A stretch of DNA of 32,244 bases from CAYNYI01 sp964401455 (GTDB taxonomy: Bacteria > Fibrobacterota > OXYB2-FULL-49-7 > CAYNYI01): positions 1 through 32,244 of the forward strand of contig CAYNYI010000018.1 in the NCBI GenBank assembly GCA_964401455.1, written 5' to 3'. This document shows positions 14,284-22,377 of the stretch, piece by piece. A program made the position numbers and the translations under genes. The notes below the pieces were generated by a model. The model was not told where the DNA came from. It ran no database searches and was given only the letters and a program-made list of their open reading frames with translations. Within the stretch, counting starts at the first letter, position 1, and each line of letters starts with the position of its first letter.

Positions 14284-15228
14284 TTATTTATCGCTCCGGT
14301 CAACTGATTTTTTTTGCGATTTTATTACCTCCGCGAGGTCCGAAATGGATTCAATGCCCAGCTTCTCCGCTTTCTCTTCTTTCATTGTGAGAGTATAGGT
14401 ATTGTTGAATCCAAAAGGCATAAGCCATACAAGATCATATTTCTTCTCAAAAGCATTCCGGACCTTTTTCAGTGTTTTATCGGGGTCGTTCATGGCTTCT
14501 TCTTTCAGTATGTTGACGAGTCCCGTTCCGGTATATTCGGCGTAGAGATCGATGTCATCGGCCTTCAGGGCGTTAAAACATATTATTGTTCCCCCGAGAT
14601 TCAGTTTCCGGTCAACATCGAGTCCGGTATGTTTTTCTATAAGCATGGCCATCATCTGGCCGAGTATTTCCTGTTCGGTGAAATGCTTGCTCCCGATGGT
14701 TAAAGAACCCTCCAGGCCCGAAGCAACCGGTTTCATGTCAAGGAGCCCGGATTCCTTGAGGAATTTTTCGGCCGTTTCCCCGGCTTTCATGTTTTTTTCA
14801 TCGACGAGAAAATTAAGCCTCTGCATTGTGCTGTCGGGAAGCTTCCCGGCAAGAAGAGAAAGAACTTTTTCTATTTCAGGGTATTTTTCGAGAGTTTCCT
14901 GCCTGATAAGCGGAGCGGCATAATAGGGAGGAAAAAAATTTTTGTCATCACGCAGCACTCTCAATCCGTAGGATTCTATGCGCCCGTCGGTCGCAAACCC
15001 GTCGATTACATCGACAGCGCCGGAAGAGACCGATTTGTACATGAGCCCCGGGTCCATTTGGATGGGTTTTTTTGAGAAACTGAAATTATAATGTTTTTTA
15101 AGGCCTTTGTAGCCGTCGGGGCGTGTGAGAAATTCGGCGTCAAACGCCGCCGATATCCGGTCTTCCTGTATTCCGCAGAACAAAAACAAAGTCATAAGGA
15201 TGACAGGCACAAAAACGGTCTTTTTCAT
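14284..15228 (-). CDS. OpuC-type quaternary-amine binding lipoprotein, circularly permuted
   Basis: 314 residues. The signal MKKTVFVPVILMTLFLFC ends at Cys18. The order of family segments is swapped. Residues 31-160 hold what is normally the second half: EFLTRPDGYKGLKKHY, QMDPGLMYKSV, DGFATDGRIESYGL, DDKNFFPPYYAAPL, and the usual C-terminus MQRLNFLVDEK/AEKFL. After a linker at 161-174, residues 175-308 hold what is normally the first half: LTIGSKHFTEQEILGQMM, RKLNLGGTIICFNAL, DLYAEYTGTGL, FGFNNTYTLTM and SISDLAE. All expected segments are present. OpuAC is a known permutant relative to ProX, so a permuted fold can work. GGAGG lies just before the ATG. It is the last gene of the operon. Confidence 0.9.
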   Translation of the reverse strand: MKKTVFVPVILMTLFLFCGIQEDRISAAFDAEFLTRPDGYKGLKKHYNFSFSKKPIQMDPGLMYKSVSSGAVDVIDGFATDGRIESYGLRVLRDDKNFFPPYYAAPLIRQETLEKYPEIEKVLSLLAGKLPDSTMQRLNFLVDEKNMKAGETAEKFLKESGLLDMKPVASGLEGSLTIGSKHFTEQEILGQMMAMLIEKHTGLDVDRKLNLGGTIICFNALKADDIDLYAEYTGTGLVNILKEEAMNDPDKTLKKVRNAFEKKYDLVWLMPFGFNNTYTLTMKEEKAEKLGIESISDLAEVIKSQKKSVDRSDK

Positions 15229-15240
15229 CGGATCCTCCTT

Positions 15241-15900
15241 TTATTTTATACCGGGCGGCGTCAGGGCTTTTTCCACAGCCGAGAGAACCGCATCAAAAAC
15301 AAGCGCAAGCGCGGCTGCCGGAAGCGTTCCGGCCAGTATATAGTCCATGTGGAAACTTCTGAGTCCTCTGATTATAAGATTGCCGAGCCCTCCGGCCCCT
15401 ATAAGACCTACAAGCGTGGCAACCCCTATTGTCCAGACGGTTGAAATCCTGATTCCGGCCATTATTACCGGAATTGAAAGGGGAAGTTCTATTTTCAGCA
15501 GTATCTGGCCGGGCTTCATTCCCATGCCGGTGGCGACTTCTACAATCGAGGGAGCGACCTGATTGATCCCGGTATAAGTATTACGCATTATCGGTAAAAG
15601 CGAATATAGTACGAGGGCGGTAACCGCCGGGAAAAAACCGATTGTCGGCAGACCTAAAAAAGCGAATACGACCACGATAAGTGATATAAGCGCCAGACTG
15701 GGTACTGTCTGTATTACTCCCGCCGCTCCGAGAATAAACGATACAAGCCGTTTCCTTCTGGTTTTTGCCAGAAAAACCCCTATAGGCAGAGCTATAATAA
15801 GTGAAAAAAACATGGCTGAGAGAACAAGACCGAGGTGTTCGGCTGTATGGGCGGCCATTTCAGGGCCAAGTCTCTCAAAAAACGTTTTTATTGTATTCAT
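15241..15900 (-). CDS. OpuC/ProW-type ABC transporter permease
   Basis: 219 residues with about five to six membrane helices. The BPD_transp_1 coupling loop is recognisable as EVATGMGMKPGQILLKIELPLSIPVIMAGIR, and GLIGAGGLGNLIIRGL is the usual late segment of betaine permeases. Only one permease gene is present, so a homodimer is likely. I start at the ATG at 15900 because GGAGA lies five bases upstream and the longer frame to 15921 would overlap the ATPase stop. The next gene, the binding protein, follows after 12 bases. Confidence 0.92.
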   Translation of the reverse strand: MNTIKTFFERLGPEMAAHTAEHLGLVLSAMFFSLIIALPIGVFLAKTRRKRLVSFILGAAGVIQTVPSLALISLIVVVFAFLGLPTIGFFPAVTALVLYSLLPIMRNTYTGINQVAPSIVEVATGMGMKPGQILLKIELPLSIPVIMAGIRISTVWTIGVATLVGLIGAGGLGNLIIRGLRSFHMDYILAGTLPAAALALVFDAVLSAVEKALTPPGIK

Positions 15901-15901
15901 G

Positions 15902-16873
15902 TCATTCTCCGGTTTCGCCAAGGACCTTTGAAATGGCGCTTAAAAGGTCTTTTTTCCCCAGCTCACCTGCTTTTTTATTTTTGTTTATAACCGGAAGTAT
16001 TTGTTTGCCTGACTTTTTAAATATATCCAGAGCGTCAAGAAGCGAGTGATGCGTATTTACGGTAGGGGAGTCCTCAGTCCAGTGGGTTTCTTTTCCGCTG
16101 TTTTTTTCAGTAATGTCACCTATATTTCTGGTAAGAAGAGAAAGCTGAAAACGCTGGCTTCCGAGGAAGGCATCCACAAATTCATTGGCCGGGTTTTCAA
16201 CCAGCTCGGCCGGAGTGGCAATCTGCTGCAGGCGTCCACCGTCCATCAGGGCTATGCGGTCTCCCATTCTGACCGCCTCAAAAATATCATGTGTTACAAA
16301 CAATACGGTTTTTTGGATTTCGGATTCGAGTTCGCGGAATTCCTGCTGAAGCTGTTCTCTCGTTATAGGGTCAAGCGCTCCGAACGGTTCGTCCATAAGC
16401 ACCACGGAAGGGTCGGCCGCCAGGGCTCTGGCTACGCCTACACGCTGTTTTTGACCTCCGCTGAGCTGGGAAGGATACCGGTCTATATATTCTTCCGGAA
16501 TCATCCCCACCATTGAAAGCAGTCCCGCGGCCTTTTTCCGGGATTCTTCGGGGGGAGTTCCTTTTAATCCGGGAACCACGGCGATATTTTCGCCGACTGT
16601 CATGTGTGGAAAAAGCCCGATATGCTGTATGGCGTATCCCGTATTGAGCCTCAGCTTGACCGGATCTGCCTCAAGAATGTTTTTTCCGTTTATGAAAATG
16701 CGGCCGGAGGTGGGTTCGATGAGCCGGTTTACGGTTTTAAGCGTCGTGGTTTTACCCGAGCCGCTTGTACCCAGAAGAACAAGAGTTTCTCCCTCCATAA
16801 CCTCGAATGATACGCGGTCCATGGCTTTTACGCCGCCGGGAAACTGTTTGCTCACAGAATCAAGGACTATCAT
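15902..16873 (-). CDS. OpuC/ProV-type ABC transporter ATPase with a CBS-like tail
   Basis: 323 residues. Walker A GTSGSGKTT at 35-43, Q-loop AIQHIGLFPH at 81-90, signature LSGGQKQR at 137-144, Walker B VVLMDEP at 157-163 and switch His in FVTHD at 192-196. Residues 268-320 resemble a single CBS motif (HHSLLDALDIFKKSGKQILPVI), where osmotic ABC ATPases normally have a CBS pair that senses ionic strength. It overlaps the methyltransferase stop as ATGA and powers uptake of a quaternary amine such as a betaine. Confidence 0.93.
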   Translation of the reverse strand: MIVLDSVSKQFPGGVKAMDRVSFEVMEGETLVLLGTSGSGKTTTLKTVNRLIEPTSGRIFINGKNILEADPVKLRLNTGYAIQHIGLFPHMTVGENIAVVPGLKGTPPEESRKKAAGLLSMVGMIPEEYIDRYPSQLSGGQKQRVGVARALAADPSVVLMDEPFGALDPITREQLQQEFRELESEIQKTVLFVTHDIFEAVRMGDRIALMDGGRLQQIATPAELVENPANEFVDAFLGSQRFQLSLLTRNIGDITEKNSGKETHWTEDSPTVNTHHSLLDALDIFKKSGKQILPVINKNKKAGELGKKDLLSAISKVLGETGE

Positions 16874-18174
16874 TTTGCTCCGGAGGAATCTTTTGTTTTG
16901 TCTATTTCAAATATTCCTATAAGGCCGTGTGCGCATCCCTGCCCTTTTTGCATGCACGACATCAGGTTTCGAAGCGCGTACCCAAGCTGAGGCTCGATTA
17001 TGTTTTCTCTGGGCATGCCGACAGTAAGCCATCCGATACCTTCGACAACGTTTTTCATTCTTGTCATCATCTCTTTAAGTGGTTCGGGGTAAGAGGGGTA
17101 GATTTTGGGGAGCTCTCCGGAAAACCGTTTTTCCTTTTCATTGTAAAGGTATATTATTTCGGATGAATATCTCACAAGGGTATTCCAGCAAACCTGAAGA
17201 TAGTCAAAGTAATTATTAAAAAAATCAAAACCCTTTTTCGGAACATAATCTACGATAAGAGTGTTCAAATCTGTCCGGACATTTTCTTCATGGAGAGAGT
17301 TGACAGCCCTGCGCAGAGGCCTGGCGTGCTGATTATACTCGGCTGTATCCATGTGTCTGCCGGTAAAGATTGAACGGTCGAAAAATTCAAGGGGCTTTAT
17401 GGGAATACCGGATTCCCCGGAAGCCTTTTTAACGAGCAGCTCCGCTTCCTCTTTGCACATCACTCTGAGAGTTATGTGCTGGAGACTGTCCCGTTTTTTT
17501 TCTCTTTCCTCTTTTTCATAAATATATGACACCACATAGTCCATATTAGGATCGGATTTTAGGTCTTCCGTCCAGAGTTCCTGCCATTCATAGGAATAAC
17601 GGCCGACCCAGTCGCACACAACAATGGAATAATTTTTTGTTTTTTCTGCTATTTTCTTCAGCAGATTAACATGTGTTTCATCGTTGTTGTGATGTGAGCT
17701 TGATCCGTAGGAAGTAAAATAAAGGTCATAGGGTTCTTCGTCTTCCGAAAGCGGGAGCCCCCTTGAGAAATCGCCTTTCTCAAAAGTTATTTTCGGGTTC
17801 CCGCCATAGATTGAACGGGCCTGATCAAGAAGGTCTGTGTTCAGGTCGAGACCTTTGTAAAAACCGAAATTCTCCGGGTTCAGGAGGTCTATTTCCGTAT
17901 CATGAAGATCGGCGTTTTTATCTTTTATTCCGAAAAGAAGCTCCAGACCGTCGGCACTGCCGCATCCGAGGTCCATTATCCTGAGTCTGCGCATTCTTTC
18001 GCGGCATCTCTCTATAAGTTTGTGAATATGCGGGTAGAGCACAAGCCTTGTGTTCTCGTCTTCCCAGTAGCGGCGTACATTGTCATATTTTCCGACAAGA
18101 CCGGATTTCTTATTGTAAAGGCCGCTTTTTACCGCTTCGGAATAGGCGCCTGTTTGTTCCTGTGATAGATTCAC
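16870..18174 (-). CDS. Class I SAM-dependent methyltransferase, substrate unknown
   Basis: 434 residues. A Rossmann core carries motif I RIMDLGCGSADG at 65-76, the acidic motif II in YKGLDLNTDLLDQAR (107-120), GDFSRGLP at 134-141 and a motif IV-like YDLYFTSYGSSSHHN (149-163). The C-terminal 200 residues form a second domain that I do not recognise, with conserved-looking WNTLVRYSSEIIYLY and a cysteine-rich end (MSCMQKGQGCAHG). The start is GTG with AGGAGA six bases upstream. It sits between mttB-2 and the betaine transporter genes with 4- and 10-base junctions. An N-methyltransferase acting on an amine or amino acid is a reasonable inference, but no specific substrate can be read from the sequence. 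Confidence 0.75.
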   Translation of the reverse strand: MNLSQEQTGAYSEAVKSGLYNKKSGLVGKYDNVRRYWEDENTRLVLYPHIHKLIERCRERMRRLRIMDLGCGSADGLELLFGIKDKNADLHDTEIDLLNPENFGFYKGLDLNTDLLDQARSIYGGNPKITFEKGDFSRGLPLSEDEEPYDLYFTSYGSSSHHNNDETHVNLLKKIAEKTKNYSIVVCDWVGRYSYEWQELWTEDLKSDPNMDYVVSYIYEKEEREKKRDSLQHITLRVMCKEEAELLVKKASGESGIPIKPLEFFDRSIFTGRHMDTAEYNQHARPLRRAVNSLHEENVRTDLNTLIVDYVPKKGFDFFNNYFDYLQVCWNTLVRYSSEIIYLYNEKEKRFSGELPKIYPSYPEPLKEMMTRMKNVVEGIGWLTVGMPRENIIEPQLGYALRNLMSCMQKGQGCAHGLIGIFEIDKTKDSSGAK

Positions 18175-18184
18175 GTTTATTCTC

Positions 18185-19669
18185 CTAGTCCAGTGTACCG
18201 GGCAGTATTCCTTCTATACTGTTCCGGAGGGATTTCACGGTTTTACTGTCGAGTGTGTTGCGGGGCTTTTCGGAAATCTCCCTGTATTTTCTGTCTGCCG
18301 CGGCGAGAGTTCCGCCGTTTTCTTCTTTTTCTTCAAGCATATAACACGGATACACGGGGTCAACAGTTGGGATCGGAAGATTATAGACAAAAGTCTTATG
18401 GTCTGTCATCATGACTTCCTTCATGAGGGCATGCACTTTTTCAGCGTTTTTCTCGTTTATGTCAGCCGGAGTCAGCATGTGTTTTATCATTCCGATATAC
18501 TCATTGTCCAGAACGGCCTGTTGAGGACAGAATGTATTTGTTCTCTCAAGGAGGCCGAACGCGTAATGGATATATTGCGCCCCTCCCATGGGTACCGTAC
18601 TGAGGGTGAGCATTTTTTCCATAGTCGCCTGTATTCCCGGTTCGGCCGTATCTCCGACTCCCGCTGTAGAATAGCAGGGAATTCCGTAATGCCTTGCCAT
18701 TTGCGCGCAGCCAATATTGTACTGAACGAATTCGGGGGCGCCGTACATGTCCTGAAGGTTGTCGAGCCTGGTCCTCACCGGAACGGCCCCGTAAAGCACA
18801 GGAGCGCCAGGCGAGGCAAGCTGATTTATGGCGATCCCTGCAAGGAGCTCGGCGTTTATCTGGGCCACAATTCCGAATTCATCGAATGCGCCTGTAGCGC
18901 CGCCCATCGGGCAGCTGGTAATAACAACGGGGACTTTCCGTTTTGAGATCGCGATTAATTTTTCAGCCGTGTCCTGGACAACCTGCAGAGGGCTTTTCAC
19001 AACACAGGTTATAAAAGAGAAAACAGGGTTTTTCTTAAAGTCGTCTTCGCCTCCCGCTATTATGTGCCCCGCTTTTATTATATCGTTAAGCGCATTTATG
19101 TCTGTTAAACCCGCCTGAATATGTTTTGTTATATTATTCGCAGGCGCGAGATATTTATTTATATCCTTGTTCTTCTTATTTACAGCATCGTCCTGGATGT
19201 TTACATTACGTATGAAAAAGTCGAGATTTTCGAGATTATCGCAGAGATGGGCGGAGGCTTTGAGCTTTTCTATGCTTCCCGGGGTTCGTTTAAAGGCGGG
19301 CTTTCCGTTCTCAAATTCCATGTCAAGCCAGACATTGGTTTCTGATCCGCTGCCGAATCTGACCCTGGGTTCATGGGCGTCGAGTATTAATTTGTTGTCC
19401 GGATTTCTTGCCCCGAGCGTTATCTTCGAGGGAACAGTCTCAAGAATTTTGTCAATAATACCGGGTTTCAGTTTTATACGGCTGAATTTACTCTCTTGAG
19501 TCACTTCTGAGCCGGCTTTTTTAAAAAGCTCTGTTGCTTCCGCGTTATAGCAAATCAGTCCGGGATCCTCAAGCATTTTTCTTGAAAGTTCGTCTATTAT
19601 TTCTATCTGTCTTGAATTAAGTCTCAGGTGCGGATCTACCAGCACTCCTTCTCTTTGTTTTAGAGACAT
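18185..19669 (-). CDS. MttB family methyltransferase (non-pyrrolysine), second paralogue
   Basis: 494 residues of the trimethylamine methyltransferase superfamily. Recognisable parts are FGSGSETNVWLD, FSFITCVVKSPLQ, VVITSCPMGGATGAF, GAPVLYGAVPVRT, IPCYSTAGVGDTAEPGIQA and VLDNEYIGMIKHML. The frame has no in-frame amber codon, so it belongs to the non-pyrrolysine group (as MtgB, MtpB, MtcB), whose members move a methyl from a quaternary amine to a corrinoid protein. It is clearly diverged from the upstream paralogue, for example GVGDTAEP against GTSDSKEF. GGAG lies eight bases before the ATG. No corrinoid protein gene is in the window. Confidence 0.88.
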   Translation of the reverse strand: MSLKQREGVLVDPHLRLNSRQIEIIDELSRKMLEDPGLICYNAEATELFKKAGSEVTQESKFSRIKLKPGIIDKILETVPSKITLGARNPDNKLILDAHEPRVRFGSGSETNVWLDMEFENGKPAFKRTPGSIEKLKASAHLCDNLENLDFFIRNVNIQDDAVNKKNKDINKYLAPANNITKHIQAGLTDINALNDIIKAGHIIAGGEDDFKKNPVFSFITCVVKSPLQVVQDTAEKLIAISKRKVPVVITSCPMGGATGAFDEFGIVAQINAELLAGIAINQLASPGAPVLYGAVPVRTRLDNLQDMYGAPEFVQYNIGCAQMARHYGIPCYSTAGVGDTAEPGIQATMEKMLTLSTVPMGGAQYIHYAFGLLERTNTFCPQQAVLDNEYIGMIKHMLTPADINEKNAEKVHALMKEVMMTDHKTFVYNLPIPTVDPVYPCYMLEEKEENGGTLAAADRKYREISEKPRNTLDSKTVKSLRNSIEGILPGTLD

Positions 19670-19693
19670 ATATATACTCCTTTATTTTTTTAT

Positions 19694-21148
19694 TTACTGT
19701 ATAGTTTTAATTTCAGGAAACATGGATGTTATTTTTGCCCGGAGGTCTTCTTCCAGGCATCCGCCGTCAGGGACTGCTCTTATCTCTTTTATTATACCCT
19801 CAACCTTTTCTGCCGCGTTTTTCTCTTTCATGTATTCCCGTTTGTCCCGGTTCGAAACAGTCGGGTCATAGAATTCGCCGGTCATATGGTCCACAGTATG
19901 CTGTTCGGCCAGAAAGTCCTGACCGGGGCCTTTTTCTATCATGAGGTCCGCAGCGAGGATCTCATCATTGACTTCTATACCGCGGAGGACCCTTCGGGCC
20001 ATGCCTATTATCTCATTGTCCATAACGAACTTTCTGTAGTCCACGGTAAGATCAAACTCTGTCAGGCCGGCGGCATCATGCATATAATTAGCGCCCGACA
20101 TCCCAACAAGCAGGTTTGACATGGCGCTCTCATAAGCCGCCTGTACGTCGAATTCTTTCGAGTCGGATGTTCCCGCGGTAGAATAAAGCGGCAGGTCGAG
20201 TTTCTGGGCCACCTGGGCGACTCCGGCGTTTATCATCGCCCTTTCAACCGCTCCTGAGAGATGGTTCATTGTGCGGAGATCGGTTATTGAACCTACGCTT
20301 CCGCAAATTCCGGGGGCACCCTTATTTACGGCCTGCACGAGAGTTACCCCGCCGAGCGTCTCCGCCACATGCGCCAGGACATTGCCGGCAAGGGTTATGG
20401 GCGATGTTGTTCCGCATATCGGCTCTGTCGGGACAACAACGGGAAGCCCTTCTTTTGCGAGGTAGCAGGTCATTTCACCGTAATTGTCATCGATTTTAAA
20501 AGGGCTTATTAAAAGCGTAATAAAAGAAACAAAAGGGTCTTTCCGGAGGGCCTCCTTGCCGCCCGCGATTTCCTGCGCCATTTTCACGACATTCATACAG
20601 CCCTCCAGAGTATATATGCCGCCCATGACATGTTTTCTGGTATTTGAAAATGCGTGGAAGAATCTGTTGACGTCGATATGGTTTTTTTCTTTTATATCAT
20701 TCGGAAAGACATTTATGGTAAAAACATCTACATTGTCCATTTTTTCTATCATCTTGGCATTGAGTATTACGTCTTTTGTTTCTGAGGGCCTTTTTTCTCC
20801 GGTGTCAGGATCCATTACATATATAGCGGTCCCTCCCGTTCCGTAATGAACTTTGTTTTTCTCGAGTACCGCGTCCGACTTGCCGTCTCTGGCCGCAAGC
20901 TTTATAGACGCGGGGGTCGAAGCTATGGCGTCTTCTACCATCGCGCTCGGAAAACGGGCCTTGCGGTTTTCGCGGTCAATTTCAGCTCCTGCTTTTTCGA
21001 GGGCGTCCATGGCTGTGGCAGAATACACTATCATGCCGGATCGCTCAAGAAGGCGCAAAGCCTCATTGTAAATTTTTTTAACCGCCTCCTCGGTGAGGGG
21101 TAAATAAAGGGGGCGTTCTATAGACGCTTTTTCTGATAATTTTTGCAT
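19694..21148 (-). CDS. MttB family methyltransferase (non-pyrrolysine), first paralogue
   Basis: 484 residues from the ATG at 21148, with AAGG about nine bases upstream; a GTG at 21157 is less likely because it overlaps that site. Family segments are VHYGTGGTAIYVMDPDTGE, DNVDVFTINVFPNDI, PTEPICGTTSPITLAG, GSVGSITDLRTMN, LPLYSTAGTSDSKEFD, MSGANYMHDAAGL and FVMDNEIIGMARRVL, closer to the MttB/MtgB consensus than the second paralogue. No in-frame amber codon, so no pyrrolysine. The methyl acceptor would be a corrinoid protein encoded elsewhere. It lies between the DUF362 gene (13 bases from its end... upstream) and the second mttB. Confidence 0.9.
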   Translation of the reverse strand: MQKLSEKASIERPLYLPLTEEAVKKIYNEALRLLERSGMIVYSATAMDALEKAGAEIDRENRKARFPSAMVEDAIASTPASIKLAARDGKSDAVLEKNKVHYGTGGTAIYVMDPDTGEKRPSETKDVILNAKMIEKMDNVDVFTINVFPNDIKEKNHIDVNRFFHAFSNTRKHVMGGIYTLEGCMNVVKMAQEIAGGKEALRKDPFVSFITLLISPFKIDDNYGEMTCYLAKEGLPVVVPTEPICGTTSPITLAGNVLAHVAETLGGVTLVQAVNKGAPGICGSVGSITDLRTMNHLSGAVERAMINAGVAQVAQKLDLPLYSTAGTSDSKEFDVQAAYESAMSNLLVGMSGANYMHDAAGLTEFDLTVDYRKFVMDNEIIGMARRVLRGIEVNDEILAADLMIEKGPGQDFLAEQHTVDHMTGEFYDPTVSNRDKREYMKEKNAAEKVEGIIKEIRAVPDGGCLEEDLRAKITSMFPEIKTIQ

Positions 21149-21170
21149 ATTTAACACCTTTCTGGTATTA

Positions 21171-22367
21171 TTAAATTTTAATTACTTCGTAGTTCTCGGG
21201 CGAAAGTATTCCGTATCCCTCTTTGACATATTCCTCCGCGCTTTTTGCCGTCCCGGTGAGGTAAGAATTTGCGGATGCCGCTTCTGAGGGCAGCCTTTTT
21301 TTCAAAAATTCGGCGGCGAGACTGTCGGCATAAAAAGGGTTCTTTGAGATTACGAATCCCGGATTATCTGTAATCATTGGCTTTTGAACTGTGTTGAGAC
21401 AGTCGCATCTTTCCGTAACCGTGTATATGTGGACTGTGTTTATTATAGAATCCCACCGGCCGTCAATAAGGCCTATCGCGTAGTCAGCCATCCGCCGGCT
21501 AAGAGTGTCCATACCCTTGCCCCAATCTGTAATCTCTCCCGCATTCAGGGTAACCGCCCTTGAGGGGCAGACGGCCTCGCATTCGCCGCAGCCTATACAT
21601 ATCTTTTTGCGGAGCGATGGAACGCCGCGGTCAGGCAGGGAGAGGGCCTCTACCGGACATTCTTTAATGCATTTTCCGCATCGGGTACATTTTTCAGGGT
21701 TAAAGACAGGCATATAGTGCTGATGCATTCTGAGTTTGCCTCTGAGCGAGGTACAGCCCATAGCTATGCTTTTAACCGAAGCCGCTACGCCGGCAAGTCC
21801 GTGAAGTGTAAGATGCGCATGGTTCTGAATAAAACCCGCTTTTAAAAAGCCGCCCGCGGCGAAGAAGTCTTTATAATTTCCGGCCTGTCCTTTAACAAGA
21901 CCTTCCTCTTTTTTGAACTCAAATCCTTTTCCGGAGGATGTTACCGGGCGGTCGAGCACGGCAAACGGTACTCCTGTGTCTCCCGATTGCATCCAGCCGC
22001 GGCTTTTTGCCAATTCCATATATGCTGAAGGGTCGTTGTGCGGGTTTTCCGAATAGCCTCTTTTTCCGGTATAGGCCACCGTTGTGTCTCCGCAGAAATT
22101 CTGATTCGCGCCTTTTTTTTCGGCAAATTTAATGCCGGGCCTGATGAAGCGCGGCAGCATGGCTGTACGGCATTTCGGTTCTCCGATATGCACTTTGGAA
22201 AGACAGGGGCCTTTTATGTCTTGTTCATGGAGCTTCTGATAAGCTTCAAGAAGGGAATGTTCGATCTTTTCGAGGACTTCAGGGTTGTCATAGTTGAGCC
22301 CTGATGTGTCCACATAGATCGTTTTGTAAAGATTTTCTTTATCTGTAAGTCCTGGTGTAAGTTTCAT
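21171..22367 (-). CDS. DUF362 protein with two 4Fe-4S clusters
   Basis: 398 residues. The N-terminal part is DUF362-like (ENLYKTIYVDTSG, KVHIGEPKCRTAM, FCGDTTVAYTGKRG, GFIQNHAHLTLHGLAG, MGCTSLRGKLRMH). Two ferredoxin motifs follow, CTRCGKCIKECPVEA and CIGCGECEAVCPSRA, then a tail with CDCLN and ITDNPGFVISKNP. The ATG at 22367 lies 10 bases after the ligase stop; a TTG at 22400 inside the ligase gene is less likely. DUF362 proteins are uncharacterised Fe-S proteins often encoded with corrinoid or anaerobic pathways. An electron-transfer or reductive-activation role for the MttB system is a hypothesis. Confidence 0.85.
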   Translation of the reverse strand: MKLTPGLTDKENLYKTIYVDTSGLNYDNPEVLEKIEHSLLEAYQKLHEQDIKGPCLSKVHIGEPKCRTAMLPRFIRPGIKFAEKKGANQNFCGDTTVAYTGKRGYSENPHNDPSAYMELAKSRGWMQSGDTGVPFAVLDRPVTSSGKGFEFKKEEGLVKGQAGNYKDFFAAGGFLKAGFIQNHAHLTLHGLAGVAASVKSIAMGCTSLRGKLRMHQHYMPVFNPEKCTRCGKCIKECPVEALSLPDRGVPSLRKKICIGCGECEAVCPSRAVTLNAGEITDWGKGMDTLSRRMADYAIGLIDGRWDSIINTVHIYTVTERCDCLNTVQKPMITDNPGFVISKNPFYADSLAAEFLKKRLPSEAASANSYLTGTAKSAEEYVKEGYGILSPENYEVIKI

Positions 22368-22377
22368 AACCCGGCTC

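Noticed and set aside
18185..21148. Pyrrolysine-containing trimethylamine methyltransferases
   Set aside because: Both frames run full length with no in-frame amber codon and no pyl genes are nearby.
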